In this document: positions 31,339 to 39,316 of the stretch, one piece after another
Numbering within the stretch: position 1 is the first letter of the stretch
How the letters are laid out: each line of letters begins with the position of its first letter
Origin: Erythrobacter sp.
GTDB taxonomy: Bacteria > Pseudomonadota > Alphaproteobacteria > Sphingomonadales > Sphingomonadaceae
Assembly: GCA_027311945.1 (NCBI GenBank)
Contig: DAICXZ010000020.1
Span: 1 to 39,453 of the forward strand
Reading direction: 5' to 3'
DNA: 39,453 bases
Made by a program: the position numbers and the translations under genes
Notes under the pieces: generated by a model
Databases searched by the model: none
Told to the model about the DNA's origin: nothing
Seen by the model: the letters and a program-made list of their open reading frames with translations, nothing else

Positions 31339-32313
31339 ATGGATATGGAAATCGAAACCGAAGTGATCGCGCAAAGCTTCGATCTGGTCTCGCGCCAGGA
31401 CGAGGCCGAAAAGGCGATCAAGGTGCTCCGCTCGGATGTCGACGAGGTGAAGGCCCGGCTCGACCGTGTCAGCCGCGCCGCTTCGCGCCCCGCGCTCGAT
31501 GGCGCGGCCAAGACCGAAAGCCCCGAAGTGAAGAGCTTCGTCACCGGCTACCTGCGCCAGGGCCGCGAGACCGAGCTGAAGTCGCTCTCGGGCCTTACGC
31601 CGGGTGACGGTGGCTATGCCGTGCCGCGCGAGATCGACGCGATGATCGCAAGCGAACTGAAGGACATCTCGCCGATCCGCCAGATCGCGCAGGTGGTGCA
31701 GGTCGGCAGCGCCGGATATCGCAAGCTGGTCGCCACCGGCGGGGTCGCCTCGGGCTGGGTCGGCGAGGGCGACGATCGCCCCGAAACCGCCAGCCCGACC
31801 TTCGCCGAAGTCGCCCCGCCGTCGGGCGATCTTTACGCCAACCCGGCCGCCAGCCAGGCTATGCTCGACGATGCCGGGTTCGACCTCGAAGGCTGGCTCG
31901 CCAGCGAGATCGCGATGGAGTTTGCCGCCGCCGAGGGCTCTGCCTTCGTCTCGGGCACGGGCGTCAACCAGCCGCTCGGCTTCCTCGCCTCGTCCACTTC
32001 AATGGCGGGCGACGCGGTGCGCCCCTTCGGCAGCCTGCAATATATCGGCTCGGGCGATGCCTCCGGCTTCGACGCGAAGGACCGGCGCGGGCGCGAAGTG
32101 CGCGTCGCACTCGAACTGCACCTGCGCGGCGAGGAGGCAGGCGAAAGCGCCGATCTGGCGGCGCTGGTCGCCGACCGAATCGAAGCCATGCCCGCCGCGC
32201 ACAGCAGCTTCCGCCTCGTCTCGACGCAGTTCCTGCGCGGCCGCGCCGAACAGCGCGCCAACCTCAAGCGCGCGGTGCTGCTCGAATACCGTTTTCGCCT
32301 CTTCGAAGCCTGA
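31339..32313 (+). pseudogene. GTA g5-g8 fusion: capsid N-part joined to connector C-part
   Basis: 324 residues in one frame. Residues 1 to about 240 are HK97-type major capsid: a coiled N-terminal scaffold (about 1-85), then LTPGDGGYAVPREIDAMIAS, ISPIRQIAQVVQVGSAGYRK and SGTGVNQPLGFLASS, ending at LQYIGSGDASGF. There the capsid fold should continue some 150 residues. Instead the sequence switches near residues 237-250 (nt 32047-32088) to KDRRGREVRVALELHL and runs to LKRAVLLEYRFRLFEA, the C-terminal part of the g8 (DUF3168) connector. The rest of g5, all of g6 and g7 and the start of g8 are absent. No complete capsid protein can be made from this gene. Confidence 0.82.
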
Positions 32314-32330
32314 TTTCATTCACGGAGACC

Positions 32331-32744
32331 ATGCCCATGACTGCCCAAAAAGGCTCTGCCTTCCTGCTCAAGATCGGTGACGGCGGAGCGCCGCCCGCCT
32401 ATGCCACCGTCGCCGGGCTGCGCACCACGCAGCTTTCCATCAACGGCGACGCGGTGGTCGTCACACACAAGGAATCGGGCGGCTGGCGCGATCTGCTGTC
32501 GGGTGCGGGCACGCGCTCGGTTTCGGTCAGCGCGGCGGGGATCTTCCTCGGTTCGAGCGCGGAAGCCGCCGTGCGCGCCCATGCGCTGGCGGGCACCATC
32601 GAAGACTACGAGCTGAGCTTCGAGGACGGCGAGAAACTGCGCGGACGCTTCCTTGTCCAGCGGCTCGACTATGCGGGCGATTTCAATGGCGAGCGCAACT
32701 ACACGCTGCAGCTCGAAAGCTCCGGCCCGGTCGTCCCGGCATGA
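32331..32744 (+). CDS. GTA g9, major tail tube protein (TP901-1 type)
   Basis: 137 residues; ATG 32331 and ATG 32337 are both usable, with ACGGAG just upstream. Family landmarks are QKGSAFLLKIGDG, YATVAGLRTTQLSINGD, the SGGWRDLLSGAGTRSVSVSA stretch and the final DYAGDFNGERNYTLQLESSG. These subunits stack into the tail tube of siphovirus-like particles. The stop overlaps the g10 start by four bases. It looks intact and lies 17 bases after the g5-g8 fusion. Confidence 0.9.
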   Translation: MPMTAQKGSAFLLKIGDGGAPPAYATVAGLRTTQLSINGDAVVVTHKESGGWRDLLSGAGTRSVSVSAAGIFLGSSAEAAVRAHALAGTIEDYELSFEDGEKLRGRFLVQRLDYAGDFNGERNYTLQLESSGPVVPA

Positions 32745-33058
32745 GTGAGGCTCGTCACAATCCCGCACGCGGCGAAGCGACACTGGTGGTGGCGGGCAAA
32801 CCACGCCTGCTGCGACCCAGCTTCCAGGCACTGGTGCTGGCCGAAGAAGAGCTTGGCCCCCTGTTCGCGCTGGTCGAGCGGGCGGGCGAAGGCCAGCTGC
32901 GGCTGGCGGAGATCGCCGCGCTGTTCTGGCATTGCCTTGCCGAGCAGGGCGACGTCACCCGCGAACAGGTGGGCGAGGCGGTGATGGCGATGGGCCTCGC
33001 CGCCGCTGCCGCACCCTTGCGCACGATCCTGCGCCAGATCCTGCAAGGGCGGATGTGA
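32741..33058 (+). CDS. GTA g10, tail assembly chaperone-like protein
   Basis: 105 residues. LVVAGKPRLLRPSFQALVLA at the start and LAEIAALFWHCLAEQ in the middle match the gene-transfer-agent family protein that lies after the major tail protein in RcGTA-type clusters. It is the counterpart of phage tail chaperones that coat the tape measure before tube assembly. It overlaps g9 and g10.1 by four bases on each side. It appears intact. Confidence 0.82.
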   Translation: MSEARHNPARGEATLVVAGKPRLLRPSFQALVLAEEELGPLFALVERAGEGQLRLAEIAALFWHCLAEQGDVTREQVGEAVMAMGLAAAAAPLRTILRQILQGRM

Positions 33059-33252
33059 GCGAGCGCCTCGCCGACAGTGCCCTGCGCCTGTGCGGCGAGG
33101 TCTGCCGCGCGCTTGGCTGGCACCCGCAGGAGTTCTGGCAAGTAACCCCAGCGGAACTTTCCTGCATTTTCACGAACCACGATGGCAGCCCGGCGCAGGG
33201 CATCACGCGCGGCGACCTCGCCGCATTGCTGGAGCAAGACAGGCATGAATGA
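33055..33252 (+). CDS. GTA g10.1, phage tail assembly chaperone
   Basis: 65 residues from GTG 33055, overlapping the g10 stop. The sequence has LCGEVCRALGWHPQEFWQVT and PAELSCIFTNHDG, matching the DUF2376 tail-chaperone family, which begins around the GW-x-P-x-E-FW motif. The ATG of g11 lies within its last codons (overlap of eight bases). In the phage comparison it would assist tape-measure folding. It is short but normal for the family and looks intact. Confidence 0.82.
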   Translation: MSERLADSALRLCGEVCRALGWHPQEFWQVTPAELSCIFTNHDGSPAQGITRGDLAALLEQDRHE

Positions 33253-33829
33253 CGATCTCGAACCCCTGCTGGTGGAAGTGCGCGCCAGCACCGGCGATTT
33301 CCGCGCCGATATCGAAACCATGCGATCGAGCGTCGATACCTCGCTGATCGGCGGGTTCGAAAAGGCCGGATCGGTGCTCGAGCGCGGGCTGCTTGGGGCG
33401 ATCCGGCGCGGCAGTCTCGGCTTCGACGACCTCAAGCAGGTAGCTCTTAGCGCGATGAGCGAAATCGCCGCCAGCGCTGTGCAGAATGGACTAGGCGCGC
33501 TGCTCGGTGGAAGTACGTCAAGCGGCTCGACCGGCGGACTAGGCAACCTGCTGGGTAATACGCTGGGTTCGCTGCTGGGCTTGCCCGGCTGAGCCACCGG
33601 CGGGCCGGTTGCGCCGGGCACGCCGTTCCTCGTGGGCGAGCGCGGCCCCGAGATGTTCGTGCCGACCTCCGCGGGCCGCGTCGAAACGCTCGACCGGCAA
33701 GGCCGCGGCAAGGACGTGCGCGTGTCGATCAACCTGGCCGCTCCGCGCGGGACCGACAGCCCGGTGATGCTGCGTCGCTCGTCGCGCCAGGTCGCCAGCG
33801 CCGTGGCCCGCGCGCTGCGCGGCGCCTGA
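33245..33829 (+). pseudogene. GTA g11, tape-measure protein with in-frame stop
   Basis: The frame opens at ATG 33245 with LEPLLVEVRASTGDFRADIE, typical of the short GTA tape-measure protein, and runs 115 residues to a TGA at 33590-33592. The same frame then continues without another stop to TGA 33827-33829, and the continued sequence ATGGPVAPGTPFLVGERGPE is the expected C-terminal part of the family. A glycine-arginine-alanine junction (CGA to TGA) is the simplest origin. Read through, the protein would be 195 codons, close to the 219 residues I recall for RcGTA g11. The truncated protein lacks its last 80 residues. Confidence 0.8.
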
Positions 33830-33842
33830 GGGAGGCAAGCAC

Positions 33843-36164
33843 ATGGCATACTGGCTGGCGCACAAGCGCAACGGACAGGACTACGACTATCTCCAGCGGT
33901 TCGATCCGCGCTTCTGGACCGTCGATTTCCCCCGCCCCGAAATGGCGAGCCTCACCAGCACCGCGCACGACGGCCTGCGGATCGACTGCGAGTTTCACCA
34001 CCGCGACGCACTCGCCGGGCTGATCTGGGAGAGCGAGGATCGCTACGATCACCCCCTGCTCGCCTATGCCACCGACCGTGACTATACGCACACCAGCTTG
34101 CGCTTTCGCTGGCGCTCGGCGGGGGTGATGGCGCTCGATGAGGTCCATGGCCCGACGCTCACCATCGAGGGCCGCGATGCCAGCGGCACGGCGCGCACCT
34201 GGTATGTGCGGCTGTGGAACTATGCCGAGGGCGCGCCCGACGATGCCGTCATCGTGCTGCCCTTTTCCCAGCTGCGCGAAGGCTGGCTGGCCGATGGCGA
34301 TGCTGTCCATCCCTCCGACATCGACCGGATGTTTGTCTCGCTGGTCCCGCCCGGCCACGATCCCGATGAGCACGTGCTGCTCCCCGCGCGCGCCGATGGC
34401 TGGGTCGAACTGACCGGCATCGCCTGCGAGGGCCACCGCGCGATGCTCAAGCTGGGCGACGTGCTGGTGCCGCCGCACGATGTCGGCATGGCGACGGCGT
34501 ACGACGACAGCTACAACCTCACCCCCGCGCGGCTGCTGCGCAATGTGCTCGGCCTCGGCTATCGTGGGGCGATCGTGCACTACGTTGGGATGAGCCATTT
34601 CTACCGGCTCGCCCAGCACTTGGGCGGCGAGCTGCTGGTGGCAGAGCCCGCGCAACTTTGCGGGCCGTGCGAGGCATGGCACCGCGCCTTCCTCGCCGAG
34701 TGTGCGCGGCTCGACTACCAGCCGATTGTCTCGCTGTCTTACGAGCTGTTCGCCGAACACTGCCCGCCCGAATGGAGCCAGCGCGCTCATGACGGCTCGC
34801 GCGCGTTGACCGGATGGGACCCGCCCTCTAGCCTGCTTTCGCCAGCGAACGATACGGCGATGGCCTATCTGCGCGCGATTGCCGGGGCGTTCACGGCGCT
34901 GGTGGTGGCCGAGGGCCTGCCCGTCCACTTCCAGATCGGCGAGCCGTGGTGGTGGCTCACCTTCGACGGCAAGATTTGCCTTTACGACGACGCCGTAATC
35001 GCTGCGCGCGGATCGGCCCCCGAAATTCCCGACATGACCGCCCCGCTCGACGCCGCGCAGCTCGACCTGCTCGACTGGGCCGGAGCCACCCTTGCCGCAT
35101 CGACCGCCGCACTGCGTGACCATGTGCGCACCGCGGCGGGCGGCGAGGCGACGGTCTATCTGCTCGTCTTCACCCCCACGCTGCTTGACCCCGCCCGCCC
35201 CGAGCTGCGCCGCGCCAGCCTGCCCGAAGGATGGGCCTGGCCCGCCTACGACCGGCTTCAGGTCGAGGACTACGACTGGCTGACCGCAGGCAGCGAGGGT
35301 GCTCGCCGCGCGGCTTACAATACGGTGCAGGCGCGGCTGCACTATCCGCTCGACGTGCAGGACTATCTGGCCGGCTTCGTTCTCAACGCCGCCGATGCGG
35401 ACACCTACTGGCAGCGCATCGACCGGGGCCTCGACGAGGCCCACGCGCGGGGGGTGGATCGCCTGTTCGTCTGGGCGCTGCCGCAGGTCACGCGCGACGG
35501 ATACACCCGCCTTCCCTCCAGCGAGGACCATACCATGCAAGCCTTCGACGACGTTCTCTATCCGCTCGCTCCGGGCCCCGACCTGGCCGTCAGCCCCGAG
35601 TTCTCCACTTCGGTGGCGCTCACCGCATCGGGCTTCGAGCGGCGCAACAGCCACTGGAGCGATGCGCGCCTGCGCTACGATGTCGGCCCCGGTATCCGCT
35701 CCGAGGCGGAGCTTGGCGTGCTGCTCGAATTCTTCCGCGCCCGGCGCGGCGCGGCGCGCGGCTTCCGCCTCGCGGATCCGTTCGACTTCAGCTCCAACAG
35801 CCAGACCGGCACGGCGGCCCCCGGCGACCAGTTGCTGGGCCTGGGCGACGGCGAGACGGTAAGTTTTCAGCTGAGGAAGAGCTATGGCTCTGGGGTCGAT
35901 CCGCAGGTCCGCCCGATCACCCGCCCGCGCTTGGCCTCGATCACAATCAGCATCGACTACGTCCAAACGAGCGATTGGACCTATGCCGACGGCGGCTGGA
36001 TCACCCTGTCCGAGCCGCCGCCTGAGGGCGCTGAAGTGCGCGCAGGCTTCCTGTTCGATGTCCCCGTCCGCTTCGCCGAGGACCGGCTCGATATTTCGGC
36101 CAGCAACTTCGCTGCGGGTGAGGCGCCATCGGTGCCGCTGATCGAGATTCGGGAGGCAACATGA
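33843..36164 (+). CDS. GTA g12, large tail protein with TIM-barrel-like part and DUF2460
   Basis: 773 residues. The last 200 (from SPEFSTSVALTASGFERRNS) are DUF2460, the distal tail domain that forms all of RcGTA g12 (about 200 residues). The first 570 have a mostly beta N-terminus (about 1-230), then a barrel-like region with LLRNVLGLGYRGAIVHYVGM, PIVSLSYELFAEHCPPEW and VHFQIGEPWWWLTFDGK. This resembles the TIM-barrel part seen in non-contractile tail proteins of some alphaproteobacterial phages. Whether it hydrolyses a glycan is unknown. It starts 13 bases after the g11 remnant and overlaps g13 by four bases. No lesion is seen. Confidence 0.8.
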   Translation: MAYWLAHKRNGQDYDYLQRFDPRFWTVDFPRPEMASLTSTAHDGLRIDCEFHHRDALAGLIWESEDRYDHPLLAYATDRDYTHTSLRFRWRSAGVMALDEVHGPTLTIEGRDASGTARTWYVRLWNYAEGAPDDAVIVLPFSQLREGWLADGDAVHPSDIDRMFVSLVPPGHDPDEHVLLPARADGWVELTGIACEGHRAMLKLGDVLVPPHDVGMATAYDDSYNLTPARLLRNVLGLGYRGAIVHYVGMSHFYRLAQHLGGELLVAEPAQLCGPCEAWHRAFLAECARLDYQPIVSLSYELFAEHCPPEWSQRAHDGSRALTGWDPPSSLLSPANDTAMAYLRAIAGAFTALVVAEGLPVHFQIGEPWWWLTFDGKICLYDDAVIAARGSAPEIPDMTAPLDAAQLDLLDWAGATLAASTAALRDHVRTAAGGEATVYLLVFTPTLLDPARPELRRASLPEGWAWPAYDRLQVEDYDWLTAGSEGARRAAYNTVQARLHYPLDVQDYLAGFVLNAADADTYWQRIDRGLDEAHARGVDRLFVWALPQVTRDGYTRLPSSEDHTMQAFDDVLYPLAPGPDLAVSPEFSTSVALTASGFERRNSHWSDARLRYDVGPGIRSEAELGVLLEFFRARRGAARGFRLADPFDFSSNSQTGTAAPGDQLLGLGDGETVSFQLRKSYGSGVDPQVRPITRPRLASITISIDYVQTSDWTYADGGWITLSEPPPEGAEVRAGFLFDVPVRFAEDRLDISASNFAAGEAPSVPLIEIREAT

Positions 36165-36981
36165 GCCGGATCTTCTTTGCCGAGCCGCTCGAAACCGTCG
36201 CAACCTACTGGCGGATCATGCGCCGCGACGGGTGGTGCTCGGCTTTACCAGCCACAACCGCGACCTGGCCTTTTCGGGCATCACCCATCTGGCCGCGCCC
36301 GGTATGGTCCCCTCCTCGATCCGACGCTCGGCCGATCTGGCGAGCGAACTGGTGGAGATGGAGGGCATCCTCTCGCACGGGGCGATCACGCCCGCCGACC
36401 TCAGGATGGGCCGCTATGACGAAGCGACCATCGAGGTAGGCGTGGTCGACTGGGAGAGCCACGAGCACAAGGCGCTGTTCGCGGGGCGGGTGGGCAGCAT
36501 TTCGGAGAACGGCGAGAGTTTCGAGGCCAGCCTGCAATCGGCCAAGGCGCTGTTCGAGCGCGATCTGGTGCCGCGCACCAGTCCCACCTGCCGCGCCCAC
36601 TTCTGCGACCGTGATTGCGGGCTTAGCCCGGTCTGCTTCACCCATCTGGTGCGGGTTGTGTCGGTCGATGCAGAAAGCGCCGCGATTACCTTTGCAGGGG
36701 TGCCCGCGCCCACCACGATTGTCGGCGGTCGGCTGCGCTGGGTCGATGGGCCGCAGGCGGGCGTGGAGATGCGGATCATGGCCGCAACGGGTTCCGACCT
36801 GACGCTTGATCGCGACCTCGATTCCGCGCTGGCCGCCGGGCATCGCGCGCTGGTCGTCGAATCGTGCGACCACACGATTGCCACCTGCGCCGCGCGCTTC
36901 GGCAATGCGGCGAACTTTCGCGGCGAGCCGTTCCTGCCCGGCAACGATCTGCTCACCCGCTACGGAACGGGGGGCGCGTGA
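36161..36981 (+). pseudogene. GTA g13, DUF2163 protein with frameshift
   Basis: The expected start, MSRIFFAEPLETVATYWRIM, is at ATG 36161, overlapping g12 by four bases as elsewhere in the cluster. After RRDG, at GGG 36230-36232, the frame goes off; one extra G would restore VVLGFTSHNRDLAFSGITHL and the rest of the DUF2163 protein (to RYGTGGA, stop 36979-36981). The rest contains the four cysteines of the family (FCDRDCGLSPVC, ESCDH, TCAARF). In RcGTA-type tails this protein belongs to the baseplate hub, with iron-sulfur-type cysteines reported in relatives. A GTG at 36232 could restart translation and give 249 residues. Confidence 0.78.
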
Positions 36982-37394
36982 TGGCCATCGGGCAACAGCT
37001 CCTCGAAGCGGCGCGCGCGCTGGTGGGCACACCTTTCCGCCACGGCGGTACGAGTCGCGAACAGGGAGTCGATTGCGTCGGGCTGGCGGTGCTGGCCCTG
37101 CGCGCGGTGGGCCGCGAAACCGGGCCGCTGCCGCCCTACCGGCTGCGCCAGACCACGCTCGCTGGCTTTGCGCCGGTGCTCGACCGTGCAGGCCTGCGCG
37201 ACGTGGCAGACACCCCCCAACCCGGCGACGTGCTCGCCCTGCGCCCCTCGCCCTCGCAGCTGCACCTCGCCATCGCGGGCGAGCGAGACACGCTCGTTCA
37301 CGCGCACGCTAGCCTGCGCAAGGTCGTCTACGGCCCGCGTCCCACCGAATGGCCGCTGCACTGTAGCTGGCGGCTGGCCCCAAACGGAGACTGA
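36981..37394 (+). CDS. GTA g14, NlpC/P60 cell-wall peptidase
   Basis: 137 residues from ATG 36981, whose first base is shared with the g13 stop. The catalytic Cys is in REQGVDCVGLAVLAL, the catalytic His in LHLAIAGERDT, and a polar third residue is probably in LVHAHASLRKVVY. In RcGTA-type particles this peptidase is carried at the tail tip and opens the recipient cell wall. The length matches RcGTA g14. It is intact, between the frameshifted g13 and the interrupted g15. Confidence 0.9.
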   Translation: MAIGQQLLEAARALVGTPFRHGGTSREQGVDCVGLAVLALRAVGRETGPLPPYRLRQTTLAGFAPVLDRAGLRDVADTPQPGDVLALRPSPSQLHLAIAGERDTLVHAHASLRKVVYGPRPTEWPLHCSWRLAPNGD

Positions 37395-37396
37395 CC

Positions 37397-39316
37397 ATGG
37401 CCACCCTTATCCTCACCACGGTCGGCACCGCGCTCGGCGGGCCGATCGGCGGCGCACTCGGTTCGCTGCTTGGCAACCAGATCGACCGCGCGGTGTTCAA
37501 GCCATCGGCACGCGAAGGCCCGCGCCTCAAGGAGCTGGTCGTCACCAGTTCGAGCTACGGCACGCCGATCCCGCGCTATTTCGGCACCATGCGCGCGGCG
37601 GGCAGCGTGATCTGGGCGACCGACCTCGTCGAAACCAGCGAAACCACGGGGGGCGGCAAGAGCAGCCCTTCGGTCAAGACGTTCAGCTATTCGTGCAGCT
37701 TCGCGGTGGCGCTGGCTAGCCGCCCGATTGCCAGCCTTGGCCGGATCTGGGCCGACGGCCGCTTGCTGCGCGGGGCGGCGGGCGATCTCAAGGTCGGCGG
37801 CGTGCTACGCGTGCATCATGGCTATGGCGATCAGACGCCCGATCCGCTGCTGGCCAGCACCGAGGGCGCGCTTTGCCCCGCGTTCCGGGGCCTTGCCTAT
37901 TGCGTGTTCGAGAGCCTGCAACTGGCCGAGTTCGGCAACCGCATCCCGACGCTCGCCTTCGAGATCACCAGCGACGAAGGCGAAGTAAGCCTGGTCGAAC
38001 TGCTGGAGCCGCTGGAAGCCGATGCCGCGATCACTCGCGGTCTCGAGGGGCTGCGCGGTTTTTCGGATGAAGGCGGGCCGGTGTTGTCATCGCTCGAATT
38101 GCTTGACCAGGTCTATCCGCTATCGTGCGACGTGGGCGCAGGCCCCCTGTCGATCCGCCCGCGCGATCCTGCCTCTGCATCGGCGGCAATACTGCCCGAA
38201 GCAGTGGTCGACCCGTCCAACGAGAGCTTCGGCGGGGCCTATGGCCAGCTCGCTACCCGCCGCACTGATCACAGCAAGGTGCCCTCGGCCCTGCGATACT
38301 ACGACATCGCGCGCGACTATCAGCCCGGCCTGCAGCGCACGGGCGGACGGGCGCAGGCCGGACAGAACGCCGTCATCGACTTTCCCGGCGCGCTGCAAGC
38401 CGGAACCGCGCTGCACCTGATCGACGCCATGGCGACACGCGAAGGCGTGGCGGGCGACCGGCTGCAATGGCGCATGGCCGAGCTTGACGAGCGGATTGCG
38501 CCCGGCGCCGTTGTCACCGTGCCCGGTCGCCCCGGCAAGTGGCGGGTGGGAAGCTGGGAATGGCGCGAGACGGGGATCGAACTCGAACTGACGCGCGAGC
38601 CGGGCTCTGCCCTGCCTCCAGCGATCAGCGATCCCGGTCGCAACCTTGAAACGCCCGACGAGGTGGCGACGCCGACCCTCCTGATGGCAAGCGAGCTGCC
38701 GTGGGACGGGCTTGGCTCGCGCGACGAGCGGCAGGTGATCGCCGCCGCCAGCTCGACCACCAGCGGCTGGACCGGAGCCATGCTTTATGCCGATCATGGC
38801 GGCAGCCTCTCTCCGATCCGGGGGACCGGTCGGCAACGCGCGATTGTCGGCACATTGACGACCCCACTGCCGCCTGCCGATCCTGCGATCATCGACCGGA
38901 CGGCGGCTTTCGACATCACGCTCACCTCGCCGGATTTCGAACTGGCCTCGCGCCCGCTCGAAAGCCTCGCGGCAGGCAGCAATCGGCTGCTCGTGGGCGC
39001 GGAGTTGCTGCAATTCGCCCATGCCGAGAGCCTCGGCGGCGCTGTCTGGCGGCTGTCGGGCCTGCTGCGCGGGCGCGGAGGCACCGAGGCGGCAGCGCTC
39101 GACGGCACGGCGGCAGGGGCCAAGGTCATCCTCCTCGACGGCCGACCGATCCGCCTTGACGCCGCCGACCTTGGCGCAGCCAGCGCGATCGCCGCCATCG
39201 GCCTTGCTGATGATTCGCCAGCCGAGGCCGCCATCGCCAATGCCGGACTGACGCTGAAGCCGCTCGTGCCGGTACACCCGCGTGTGACTGTAGCCGCCGA
39301 CGAGAGCGTGACACTA
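37397..39316 (+). pseudogene. GTA g15, host-specificity/tail tip protein interrupted by IS630
   Basis: The frame opens at ATG 37397, two bases after g14, with the glycine-rich hydrophobic start TALGGPIGGALGSLLGNQID that is typical of this family. Readable family stretches include SSYGTPIPRYFGTMRAAGSV, RPIASLGRIWADGRLLRG and LLEPLEADAAITRGLEGLRG, then a long body to AGLTLKPLVPVHPRVTVAA. The IS630-type element enters at the TA at 39315-39316, after about 640 residues. The remaining C-terminal part is not in the window. No stop occurs upstream, so the frame stays open into the element to the window end. It is the receptor-contact protein of the tail. Confidence 0.85.

Larger units (their letters stand above)
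26859..39316 (+). mobile_element. Gene-transfer-agent structural cluster, degraded
   Basis: Fourteen genes or gene remains in RcGTA order (g1, g2, g3, g3.5, g4, g5/g8 fusion, g9, g10, g10.1, g11, g12, g13, g14, g15), mostly overlapping by one or four bases. There is no integrase, repressor, replication or lysis gene, which fits a GTA rather than an integrated phage. Five lesions are visible: an insertion in g2, a deletion joining g5 to g8, a stop in g11, a frameshift in g13 and an IS630 element in g15. Whether the organism has a second intact cluster cannot be seen from here. Confidence 0.85.

Noticed and set aside
33729-36203. 824-codon open frame antisense to g12
   Set aside because: Its residues are Arg/Gly/Ala-rich without family motifs, and the plus strand encodes g12 with a recognisable DUF2460 end and conserved overlaps.
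26859-39316. Complete prophage
   Set aside because: No integrase, repressor, replication, holin or endolysin gene, and gene order and sizes match GTA clusters rather than a lambdoid phage.
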